Source of the DNA: Bacteroidota bacterium | GTDB taxonomy: Bacteria; Bacteroidota; Bacteroidia; Bacteroidales; F082 | Assembly: GCA_014382445.1 (NCBI GenBank) | Contig: JACNJS010000019.1 | Span: 80,450-144,449, forward strand | Reading direction: 5' to 3' | Length of the DNA: 64,000 bases | Part shown: positions 8,339-15,643 of the stretch, piece by piece | Layout of the letters: each line of letters opens with the position of its first letter | Numbering within the stretch: the first letter of the stretch is position 1 | Notes under the pieces: model-generated | Database searches by the model: none | What the model was told of the DNA's origin: nothing | What the model saw: only the letters and a program-made list of their open reading frames with translations | Program-made: the position numbers and the translations under genes

Positions 8339-9586
8339 TTAGAAAAAATAATAAACAGCAAACAAGGTTCTTAAGTTAGCAGCTTTCGTAAGATCAATTG
8401 GCACTCCTTTAGCATCACGCGACGAACCATACTCTGCCACAGTATATTCAAATTCAAGGGCAAAACGAGCTTTTCCGCTATTGAAAATTAATCTTGGTGA
8501 AACCCGATAAAGGTTGGCAATATTAGTCCCAAGTCCGTACACAGGGCCAACCATATTATTTTTTGCACCCAGGTTTTGAGTATAGCCGGCGAATAATCCT
8601 ACTTGGAAATTCTTTCCATTTGTGTGAATATCAGTCCATGCCGATACAGTTGATATAGGTGAATACTCAACAAACCCTTTGAGGAAATCAACCGAATCGC
8701 TAATAAGGAAACCTCCTATGCTTAATTGATCAGTAATATTTTCACCATAAATTCCTTCAATTTTAAATGTAATTTTTTTTGCTACATATTTCAAAAAAAC
8801 GATGGAATTCATTCCACTTACCGAGGCATCCGTTTTGTATCCGTTTCCTGTTTTCAATTGAGGTACAATCGTTTTATAGCCAGCTCCTATACCGGTAACT
8901 AAACTAGTTCCGGCGTTTTCATCTGCAGTTTTATAATGAATTTGGGCACTAAATTCCGGAAGACCGGCATCGCGTAAATATGTTCCGGTAGATCCATTTG
9001 GTCCGTAATTAGCAAAATCGCGTTGCGAGGACACAACTCCTATTAACTTAATCTTACCAAACTTTTGTGTTAATCTTATTTGCGGATTTCTTCCAAAGGG
9101 TTGTAAAGGTGTACCTGTATTAAAAGATACAGTACCCGGAAAACAATCGGTAATAAACATTGGTATCCAGTCCTGGCCAAACCGCAATTCGGTATTTCCC
9201 CAATCCATATTTACGTATGCCAGACGTAATCGGAACCCATTAATATTTGAATTTATCTGTCCGAAAAAAGCACCTTCCAGCTTCCCTGTTACATTTGCTT
9301 TAAAGGCCTTAGCGCCTGTAGCTGTTAATGTTACCCGGCTTTGAATCGACAAAAAATTAAAATTTGGAACTGCATTTATATCATTTCCATCAGGGTCTTT
9401 ATCAACAGGGCTTGGGAATAGTAAAAAATGTCCTTCACGGGCAGAAACTGTTTGACGTGTGTCCCAAAAAAAATCGTTTTTAATAAATCCCGAAAAATTT
9501 AATTTGATGTTATTTATTTCGGGTGCTTGGGAAAATAAGCTTGTAACAAAAAACAAGCAAATCATGATTAATAAATTACGTTTCAT
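8339..9586 (-). CDS. Outer-membrane porin-like beta-barrel protein
   Basis: A 415-residue protein with a signal peptide (residues 1-19, MICLFFVTSLFSQA) and alternating aromatic-rich strands ending in a C-terminal aromatic residue (LRTLFAVYYFF), typical of outer-membrane barrels. The opening FSGFIKNDFFWDTRQT, the internal LRFGQDWIPMF and the FGRNPQIRLTQKFGKIKLIG segment resemble DcaP-like/porin families in Bacteroidota. The substrate cannot be read from the sequence. It is monocistronic and converges on the cold-shock gene; a TATATTTG -7 box lies 38 bases upstream of its start. No SusD or TonB-receptor partner is nearby, so passive diffusion is more likely than active uptake. Confidence 0.75.
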   Translation of the reverse strand: MKRNLLIMICLFFVTSLFSQAPEINNIKLNFSGFIKNDFFWDTRQTVSAREGHFLLFPSPVDKDPDGNDINAVPNFNFLSIQSRVTLTATGAKAFKANVTGKLEGAFFGQINSNINGFRLRLAYVNMDWGNTELRFGQDWIPMFITDCFPGTVSFNTGTPLQPFGRNPQIRLTQKFGKIKLIGVVSSQRDFANYGPNGSTGTYLRDAGLPEFSAQIHYKTADENAGTSLVTGIGAGYKTIVPQLKTGNGYKTDASVSGMNSIVFLKYVAKKITFKIEGIYGENITDQLSIGGFLISDSVDFLKGFVEYSPISTVSAWTDIHTNGKNFQVGLFAGYTQNLGAKNNMVGPVYGLGTNIANLYRVSPRLIFNSGKARFALEFEYTVAEYGSSRDAKGVPIDLTKAANLRTLFAVYYFF

Positions 9587-9623
9587 TTCTATTATTTTAT
9601 TTTGATTAATAATAATTACTTCA

Positions 9624-9631
9624 CAAATATA
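9624..9631 (-). promoter_or_regulatory. Candidate -7 box of the porin-like gene
   Basis: CAAATATA on the plus strand gives TATATTTG on the minus strand, 38 bases before the porin-like ATG. The rest of the 314-base gap 9587-9900 is AT-rich with no gene or obvious hairpin. Confidence 0.45.
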
Positions 9632-9900
9632 AAACTATGCTGTTAACCATTTAACAATAGTTTGGATTATTTGCTAAATGACCTTAATTTAGAAGAGTTC
9701 TTAAAAGCAAATCACATTTTCCTTGCATAGAAATTGTGCATAATCATTTCTTGCAAAAAATAACTTACAACTTTATGTAAACCAAATAATTATTGTTTCG
9801 TGTAGATTCAGATATTTTGTAATTTAGCAATTTAAAGGATAAAGGGTAAATAATAAGAGTTAAAATTATTATATAACATTGATTAACAATAACTAATATT

Positions 9901-10632
9901 ATGAAGTCAAATTTTAGCGCACTTGCATTTTCTATTGCCATTGTTGTATCCGCAATAATTATTGGAGGATCATATTTAAAAAGGAGCATTACTCCCGGTA
10001 CTATTGAAGTTACCGGATTAGGAAAAAAAGATTTCGTTTCAGATTTAATTGTTTGGGAAGGCGAATATTCTAAAAGCAGTACAAACTTACAACAAGCTTA
10101 CTCCGGGTTAGAGAGTGACAAAAAAACAGTCAGGGATTATCTAAAATAACAAGGTGTAGATAATAGCGAAGTTGTTTTTAAAGCTGTTGATACAAGGAAA
10201 AATACAATATCAAAATACTCTGAAAGTGGATTATACATTGGTGAAGAATTTACTGGTTATACTTTGGCACAGTCGATTGTTATTGAATCGATGGAAGTAG
10301 AGAAAATTGAAAAATTGTCAAGGGAGATAACCGAACTACTAAACAAGGGTATTCAGTTTTATTCTGATGCACCGAGATATTATTTCACAAAATTAGCTGA
10401 TCTCAAAATTGAAATGATTTCAAAAGCAACCGAAGATGCAAGGCTCCGTGCCGTAAAGATTGCGGAAAACTCAGGAGGTAAATTAGGTGATTTAATATCC
10501 GCAAAAATGGGTATCTTTCAAATTACCGGACAAAATTCAAAGGAAGATTACTCTTGGGGTGGTACATTTAACACTTCTTCCAAGAAAAAAACGGCGTCTA
10601 TCACTATTAAACTTGAGTACAAATCGAGATAA
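9901..10632 (+). pseudogene. SIMPL-domain (DUF541) protein interrupted by one in-frame stop
   Basis: The frame from 9901 to 10632 would encode 243 residues of a SIMPL-domain protein (PF04402): N-terminal membrane/signal segment (FSIAIVVSAIIIGGSYL), then GTIEVTGLGKKDFVSDLIVW, LQQAYSGLESDKKTVRDYLK, QGVDNSEVVFKAVDTRK and a C-terminal half with ATEDARLRAVKIAENSGGKL. A TAA at 10147-10149 splits it after residue 82; the same frame is otherwise open throughout and the family similarity continues straight across the stop. Relatives have Lys or Asn at this spot (YLKxQGV), so a single A-to-T change of AAA would explain it. It may be a recent nonsense mutation or a base-call error; re-initiation at an internal codon near 10264 would lack the signal segment. 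Confidence 0.8.
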
Positions 10633-10657
10633 GATGCTTTATTATCATTAATTAATC

Positions 10658-11629
10658 ATGAAAAACACAATACAAACCTCCTTCACAAAATTGATGGGTA
10701 TTGATTACCCGATCATTATAGCCCCAATGTTTCTGGTATCCAACACAAAAATGATAATTGCAGCCCTTAACAATGGTATCACTGCTGCAATACCAGCTTT
10801 AAATTTCCGTACGGATGAGGATTTCAGAAAAGCTATAGCCGAAATAAAAGCTGCAAGCGACAAACCAATGGGTGTTAACTTGATAGTAAACAAGTCGAAC
10901 CCAAAATACAAAAAACAGTTAAAAACTTGTATCGACTTAAAAGTTGATTTCATAATTACATCTTTGGGTAACCCAAAAGAAGTAATAACAAAATGTAAGG
11001 CTGCAGGAATAAAAGTATTTTGTGATGTTGTTGATTTAAAATTTGCCTTAAAAGTTGCGGATTTGGGAGCTGACGCTGTGATTGCCGTTAACTCTAAAGC
11101 AGGAGGACATTCTGGTAATCAACCGGCTGACAGACTGGTACCTATGCTCAAAGAAAAACTTGAAATTCCAGTAATCTCTGCAGGAGGTATTGCAACTGGC
11201 TATCAACTTAAAAAAGCACTTGAACTTGGCGCAGAAGCTGTGTCGATAGGAACATTATTTATTGCCTCGGAGGAAGCGGGAGTAAGTGATGATTATAAAA
11301 ATGCGCTTGTAGAATATGGCGGTAAAGATATAATTATGTCCAGCAACATTTCAGGGACTCCACTTACGGTAATCAATACTCCGTACATGCAAAAGTTAGG
11401 AAAGAAAAAAAGTACTTTATTAAAAATGCTAAACAGAAACAAACGTTTTAAGAAATACATTAAAATGTTAATTATGTTTAAAGGCATGAAATCTGTTAAA
11501 AGAGCTGCCAATAAATCAACATATAAAACTGTGTGGGTTGCAGGACCAAGTATCGAGGACATACACTCTGTTAAACCAGTTAAGGAGATTATTGAAAATC
11601 TTGTTAAGGAGTATACGGAAGAGAATTAA
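10658..11629 (+). CDS. Nitronate monooxygenase-type flavin oxidoreductase (2-nitropropane dioxygenase family)
   Basis: A 323-residue cytosolic TIM-barrel FMN enzyme. The N-terminus TKLMGIDYPIIIAPMFLVSN is the usual start of the nitronate monooxygenase/2-nitropropane dioxygenase family (PF03060). Further motifs are MGVNLIV, the NSKAGGHSGNQ loop holding the family active-site His, and the phosphate-binding VISAGGIATGYQLKKALELG and EAVSIGTLFI. Family members oxidise nitronates or, as FabK relatives, reduce enoyl-ACP; the substrate here is unknown. It follows the broken SIMPL gene by 25 bases in the same direction. The C-terminal 80 residues are lysine-rich and less conserved. Confidence 0.85.
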   Translation: MKNTIQTSFTKLMGIDYPIIIAPMFLVSNTKMIIAALNNGITAAIPALNFRTDEDFRKAIAEIKAASDKPMGVNLIVNKSNPKYKKQLKTCIDLKVDFIITSLGNPKEVITKCKAAGIKVFCDVVDLKFALKVADLGADAVIAVNSKAGGHSGNQPADRLVPMLKEKLEIPVISAGGIATGYQLKKALELGAEAVSIGTLFIASEEAGVSDDYKNALVEYGGKDIIMSSNISGTPLTVINTPYMQKLGKKKSTLLKMLNRNKRFKKYIKMLIMFKGMKSVKRAANKSTYKTVWVAGPSIEDIHSVKPVKEIIENLVKEYTEEN

Positions 11630-11678
11630 TCAACCTTACAGCATCCCGATATTGATCGACATGGAATAGTTGTGTTAG

Positions 11679-11864
11679 TTTATAGCAGACGATTCCGGGA
11701 GCTACACACTCTGGAAGGACTATTTTTCGCAGAAACTTCATTTTAGAGAATTTGAAGGATTAATATACGAACTTAATCCGGCTGGTGCTCATTACTTCCT
11801 CACAAACCTGACAAAACCTCTCTGCTCAGTTACATATAATTACACTGCCGGAGGGTGTGTGTGA
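11679..11864 (+). other. Open frame without start codon, possible gene remnant
   Basis: A stop-free stretch of 61 codons lacks an ATG and begins after a TAG. Its translation has a balanced composition (for example FSQKLHFREFEGLIYELNPA), unlike random AT-rich sequence, but I recognise no family. It lies between the flavoenzyme gene and the convergent toxin-antitoxin pair, a common site for decayed gene fragments. It may equally be noncoding. Confidence 0.2.
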
Positions 11865-11870
11865 TAGGTT

Positions 11871-12260
11871 TCATAGTAATACCTGCAAGCCAAGTATCTC
11901 AAAAGGCAAAAAATCCTTATCGTTGTGCAATAGTGTAACTTTGTTTTCAATACAATAAGTAGCAATTAACATATCAGTAGTTTTTCTGATTGTAATGCCT
12001 TTTTTTCTCAAATAGCGAAAATTTTCGGCACTTTTAATGGCAATTATTTTGTTGGAAATAGAATAACAGTTTAAATATCCAAGAGCTTCTTTTGCTTTGT
12101 TGTATTCTGAATCCTTACGAAAACCTTGAAGTATTTCAGCCAGTATGATATCACCCATTATAACTTGCTCAGTGGAAAGAAGTTTGTCCAGTTTATCCGT
12201 ATGGGTGTTAATTTTACCGTTAAAGTAATCTATCCAAACAGAAGTGTCAGCTAATATCAT
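11871..12260 (-). CDS. vapC: PIN-domain ribonuclease toxin (VapC-like)
   Basis: A 129-residue PIN-domain protein. The acidic metal-binding residues expected of VapC nucleases are visible: Asp5 in LADTSVWIDYF, the Glu in ILAEILQG (about residue 42), Asp in KTTDMLIA (about 97) and Asp in HNDKDF (about 113). VapC toxins cleave RNA, typically tRNA, and are neutralised by the co-encoded antitoxin. The ATG overlaps the stop of the upstream antitoxin gene by one base (TAATG), indicating translational coupling. The pair is isolated, without integrase or other mobile genes nearby. Confidence 0.9.
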   Translation of the reverse strand: MILADTSVWIDYFNGKINTHTDKLDKLLSTEQVIMGDIILAEILQGFRKDSEYNKAKEALGYLNCYSISNKIIAIKSAENFRYLRKKGITIRKTTDMLIATYCIENKVTLLHNDKDFLPFEILGLQVLL

Positions 12261-12451
12261 TAGTCGGTGCGCATTTGATCGAGGTCTCCCTCCCAGTTTA
12301 ATTTTCCCCTGAGTTTACGGATTTCCAGCTGCTCTTTAAATCTAACCAATAAACGTAAAGCCTCTTCTACAACAGCTTTTTTTGTTTTGTTATGACTTAA
12401 TGAAATAGCTTTGCTAATTAACTCACTATCAATAACAATATTTGTACGCAT
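12260..12451 (-). CDS. vapB: VapB-type antitoxin
   Basis: A 63-residue protein starting MRTNIVIDSELISKAISL, the N-terminal ribbon-helix-helix-like DNA-binding pattern of the VapB antitoxin family (PF09957), followed by KTKKAVVEEALRLLV and a charged C-terminal arm that would wrap the toxin. It directly precedes the PIN toxin with a one-base overlap. In such pairs the antitoxin or complex represses its own promoter; the AT-rich 12460-12510 region upstream, with repeated TATACACATA/ATTATGTGCA half-sites, is where an operator would lie, though no site can be fixed from sequence alone. Confidence 0.85.
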   Translation of the reverse strand: MRTNIVIDSELISKAISLSHNKTKKAVVEEALRLLVRFKEQLEIRKLRGKLNWEGDLDQMRTD

Positions 12452-12559
12452 TTTGAGTAATTTAAATTATACACATATTTTATGGCAAATATACACATAA
12501 ATTATATTATGTGCAAATACTGCTTATAACAAACACATGTTAAGGTATCAAAATTCTGA

Positions 12560-13294
12560 TTAAGGATACTCAATCCTTTCCAAAAACAATCCATGTGCCG
12601 GTACTGAAAATCCAGCCTTGCTCCTATCCTTTGCTTCGATAATTTTATTTATATCATCAGACTCCAATTTCCCTTTACCAATTTCAAGTAATGTACCAAC
12701 TATTGCTCTAACCATGTTGCGCAAAAATCTGTCGGCAGTTATTGTAAAAACCAACTCATTGTTAATTTTCTCAAATCGTGCAAGTTGAATTACACAATTA
12801 TTTGTGGCTGTTTGAGTATGCAGTTTTGAAAAACTTGTAAAATCATTGTGGTCTAACAAAAAATTACTCGCCTTATTCATGGCTTCAATGTCGAGATCAC
12901 AATTATAATAATAACTTGTTTTTTCACTAAACGGATTTTTAATTAAGGAAATATAATAACTATAAGTGCGACTAACTGCACTAAACCTACTATGCATATC
13001 AGGTGTAACTCTATAAATATTGTGTATTGCTATATCGGCTGGAAGAAAGTTATTTAGCTTATATGCAAGGTCTTTGGTGTTTAATTTCAATTCATTAACA
13101 TCAAAATGAGCATAAAATTCACGTGCATGAACACCTGTATCGGTCCTGCCACATCCAATTATGCTAACATTTTCATTCAGCAACACAGATAATTTCTCGA
13201 TAATTTCTACTTGTACCGAATGTGCATTTTCCTGTATCTGCCATCCATGATAATTTGCCCCATTGTACGCTAGTTTAATAAAATATCGTTGCAT
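12560..13294 (-). CDS. truA: tRNA pseudouridine(38-40) synthase
   Basis: A 244-residue enzyme that converts uridines 38-40 of tRNA anticodon arms to pseudouridine. The catalytic Asp lies in the signature GCGRTDTGVHARE; KLAYNGANYHGWQIQ opens the protein and DRFLRNMVRAIVGTLLEIGK is the conserved C-terminal segment. An upstream ATG at 13420 would add 42 residues, but these are not family-like, and a TATTTTTG -7 box lies within that extension just before the chosen ATG (MQRYFIKL). The gene is divergent from the nickel-permease gene; both promoters fall inside about 80 bases. Confidence 0.95.
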   Translation of the reverse strand: MQRYFIKLAYNGANYHGWQIQENAHSVQVEIIEKLSVLLNENVSIIGCGRTDTGVHAREFYAHFDVNELKLNTKDLAYKLNNFLPADIAIHNIYRVTPDMHSRFSAVSRTYSYYISLIKNPFSEKTSYYYNCDLDIEAMNKASNFLLDHNDFTSFSKLHTQTATNNCVIQLARFEKINNELVFTITADRFLRNMVRAIVGTLLEIGKGKLESDDINKIIEAKDRSKAGFSVPAHGLFLERIEYP

Positions 13295-13316
13295 ATACAG
13301 ATATATATTTAGGAAA

Positions 13317-13324
13317 CAAAAATA
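13317..13324 (-). promoter_or_regulatory. Candidate -7 box of truA
   Basis: CAAAAATA on the plus strand is TATTTTTG on the minus strand, 23 bases before the truA ATG at 13294. A TTTG at 13351-13348 could be the -33 element with a 23-base spacer. This placement argues for the short truA start. Confidence 0.5.
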
Positions 13325-13356
13325 CCATGATTTCTGAATAAAATTAACAAATCTGG

Positions 13357-13388
13357 TTGTGAATGAATTAACAAATGGATTATCTTTG
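13357..13388 (+). promoter_or_regulatory. Promoter of the nickel-permease-like gene
   Basis: TTG at 13357-13359, a 21-base spacer and TATCTTTG at 13381-13388 fit the Bacteroidota -33/-7 pattern. Transcription would begin near 13394, downstream of the possible ATG at 13375, so the ATG at 13408 is the likely start. Confidence 0.6.
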
Positions 13389-13407
13389 CCCAATAAAAAA
13401 TCATTTA

Positions 13408-13581
13408 ATGGAAGAAACATTTACAAGCATTCCCATGTTATTTAGTTTGTTAACAACAATTCTACATGTTAGTGGCGGTCATGACCACTTTATCATGTCA
13501 GAAATAGTTACAAGCATTCCTTTATTATTTGGATTAATTGCATCAATTATTCATGTTGTTGCAGGACCTGATCACCTTGCT
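13408..13581 (+). repeat. Tandem 87-base duplication within the nickel-permease gene
   Basis: Copy 1 (13408-13494) and copy 2 (13495-13581) each begin with ATG and encode 29 residues; 15 of 29 match, including TSIPxLFxL, the H-V pair and G-x-D-H. Copy 2 carries the family-like HVVAGPDHLA, whereas copy 1 has HVSGGHDHFI. Confidence 0.8.
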
Positions 13582-14223
13582 GCCGTGAGCCCATTAGCTT
13601 TAAATGCTAAATTCAGGCCATGGTTAATTGGTATGTCGTGGGGTATAGGACATTTGACAGGGATGTTATTAATAGGTCTTGTTTTTTTCTTTTTCAGAGA
13701 TTTAATACCAATTGAATTTATTTCAAACAATAGTGAAAGGATTGTAGGATTATTACTTGTAGTAATTGGTGTGTGGGCTTTGGTTAAAGTAGTAAGTTAC
13801 CGCAAAGACAAACATGCCCATATTCACACCCATGCTGAAGATGAAGTCAGTGCATATATACACAAGCATGAGCATTCTCATAATCAATCGCATAAGCATA
13901 CACATGAACACGATAAAGCACTTGAAAAACAGTCGTATTGGGCAGCAGCAGGGATAGGAGTTATACATGGTTTTGCAGGTGTTTCGCACCTTGTAAGTAT
14001 GTTGCCAACATTGGCATTTCCAAATAATTTTGATGCAATTATGTATTTAGTTGGATTTGGCGCGGGCACAATTATCGCAATGGTAGGTTTTTCATTTTTG
14101 TTAGGTTTGATGGCAAAAACTGCGTCTAAGCAGCGAAAAGATACTGTTTTTATAGGCATTAATGCAATTGCTGGAATAAGTGCTATTTTTGTCGGTATAA
14201 TATGGATGTGGAATACATGGTAG
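13408..14223 (+). CDS. Nickel/cobalt permease-like membrane protein (UreH/NiCoT-like) with duplicated N-terminus
   Basis: A 271-residue multi-spanning membrane protein. The motif HVVAGPDHLAAV matches the H-x4-D-H type metal-recognition signature of nickel permeases and UreH-like proteins; a second conserved HGFAGVSHL lies in the C-terminal half. A cytoplasmic loop (about 130-175) is very His-rich (HAHIHTHAE, HKHEHSHNQSHKHTHEHDK), suggesting metal buffering. Helices are at about 30-50, 70-95, 105-125, 180-200, 205-230 and 245-265. The N-terminal 29 residues are an imperfect copy of the next 29. The start at 13408 is chosen because the promoter -7 box covers the earlier ATG. It lies just upstream of the [NiFe] hydrogenase locus, so nickel supply is the likely role. 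Confidence 0.8.
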   Translation: MEETFTSIPMLFSLLTTILHVSGGHDHFIMSEIVTSIPLLFGLIASIIHVVAGPDHLAAVSPLALNAKFRPWLIGMSWGIGHLTGMLLIGLVFFFFRDLIPIEFISNNSERIVGLLLVVIGVWALVKVVSYRKDKHAHIHTHAEDEVSAYIHKHEHSHNQSHKHTHEHDKALEKQSYWAAAGIGVIHGFAGVSHLVSMLPTLAFPNNFDAIMYLVGFGAGTIIAMVGFSFLLGLMAKTASKQRKDTVFIGINAIAGISAIFVGIIWMWNTW

Positions 14224-14227
14224 CTTG

Positions 14228-15018
14228 ATGATAATGTTATTACAACTAAAAAAAAAAATAATTATATTCTGCTTACTACAGTTTTAATTTTATTTTTCAA
14301 TCAACAAGTAATTGCACAGGAAACTATCGTAAAACGTGGCAAAACAAATGTCGGTTTTGAAGCGGGAATTCAATTTACCGGCATTAACGACCCATATATG
14401 CTAATTACGGAAGGCGGTATAGGCTACTCTGCTGGTCCATTTTTTGAACACTATTTGAGTGATATAATTAAATTTAGGGGAGGAGTGAATTTTGATAATA
14501 GAGCTTTCACACTTAAGGATATGGGATCAATTAATGATTCGATATATGTTGGAAAAAGCAGTTACTTCAATGTGGTTGAAAAATATAAAATTAACTATGT
14601 AACTATACCTTTAAGCCTCATATATTCTAAGGGAAATGACAAATTCAATTTTTTCCTCCAGGCTACATTATATTATTCCTTATATCTAAACTCAAATCAA
14701 ACAGGTGATATTCATGTTCATATTTCAGAAGAAGATGCCACTCATTTTCACATAAATAATTATCCCGAATTTAACATACCAGGGGATTACCATTTTGAAC
14801 CATTAGAACAATCATTCAGCACAAGCGATATAGGTGTTAACATGCTTTTTGGATGCATTTATTTTATTAAGCCAAATCTCGGGATCACATTTTCTCCCGG
14901 ATTTACATATAGCTTTGCCAATGTTTGGGAAAACCCTGAGCGCCGAACAACATGGTCGCGTCTCTACAAAATAAACATAGGTATTATATATACTTTAAAA
15001 TCTAATAGCCATGATTAA
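14228..15018 (+). CDS. Outer-membrane beta-barrel protein with a frameshift at an A-tract after its start
   Basis: From about 14259 onward the frame encodes an exported protein: hydrophobic signal core YILLTTVLILFFNQQVIAQ, then FEAGIQFTG, a strand-rich body and a barrel-type ending (YKINIGIIYTLKSN), resembling PorT-type Bacteroidota outer-membrane proteins. In that frame no start codon precedes the signal sequence; the first ATG (14398) would remove it. An ATG at 14228 (and 14234), five bases after the preceding stop, reads MIMLLQLKKK into a run of eleven A (14248-14258) and is one base out of phase; one extra A would join the two into a perfect signal peptide. The length 791 is one short of a multiple of three. 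Either a homopolymer error, slippage or phase variation is possible. After the TAA the same frame stays open for about 60 codons. Confidence 0.65.
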
Positions 15019-15134
15019 AATAATTGGAAAGATTATCACATCCTAAAAAAGGAAAAAGTTACTCTTGTTGAGCATATGCCAAACCAAGAGAATGTTGTTA
15101 TTATAAACAAAAATGGAGTTACAAAAACCTCAGA

Positions 15135-15641
15135 TTACGATAACATACTTATAGGCAAGTTCTTCTTAATAAGTGCCCAGCCCGCAAGTTTACGTGTTAA
15201 ATACTGAAATGCTTGTTCAAGATTTAGCTTTGCATTAGCACTTAACCCTTCTTTAAAATCCCATTTATAGCCCTTAATTCCAAGAATGTAGGTTTCAGGA
15301 GATTTTTTGAATAGCTTTTCACTTAAATGAAGGACATATGAAGGCGAAACAGCATGCATAGTAAATTCAACTTTAGCATCAGAGGGCTCCACTTTTCTAA
15401 AAATAAATTCATTTAAGTCTTCATCTTTCGAAGCATCAACAAAAACGGCTATATCCCATTCCGAAATTTTCTCAGCATCTTCAATATTAAGTTGGTAGTT
15501 GCTTTCCGTTGTCATACAACCAAGTTTATGCTTATCAATCCATTCCTGTACCATTTTGATCATCTCAATGCCAAGACCATCATCCTCACGGCCTGGATTA
15601 CCATAGCCATATACGAGTACTCTCTTTTTTAATTGTGTCAT
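15135..15641 (-). CDS. Hydrogenase maturation protease
   Basis: A 168-residue protease of the HycI/HoxW family (peptidase M52) that removes the C-terminal tail of the hydrogenase large subunit after nickel insertion. GNPGREDDGLG near the N-terminus contains the conserved metal-sensing acidic residue (Glu/Asp); FVDASKDEDLNEF and the His in FTMHAVSPSYVLHL are the other family landmarks, and ETYILGIKG is the usual late strand. It lies two bases downstream of hoxH, whose C-terminal tail is its probable substrate. It corresponds to HoxW in soluble hydrogenase operons; I leave the symbol empty because the homologue class was not tested. Confidence 0.9.
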   Translation of the reverse strand: MTQLKKRVLVYGYGNPGREDDGLGIEMIKMVQEWIDKHKLGCMTTESNYQLNIEDAEKISEWDIAVFVDASKDEDLNEFIFRKVEPSDAKVEFTMHAVSPSYVLHLSEKLFKKSPETYILGIKGYKWDFKEGLSANAKLNLEQAFQYLTRKLAGWALIKKNLPISMLS

Positions 15642-15643
15642 AA

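Noticed and set aside
12560..13420. Longer truA starting at 13420
   Set aside because: The extra 42 residues are not family-like and the -7 box lies within them; the ATG at 13294 gives the normal TruA start.
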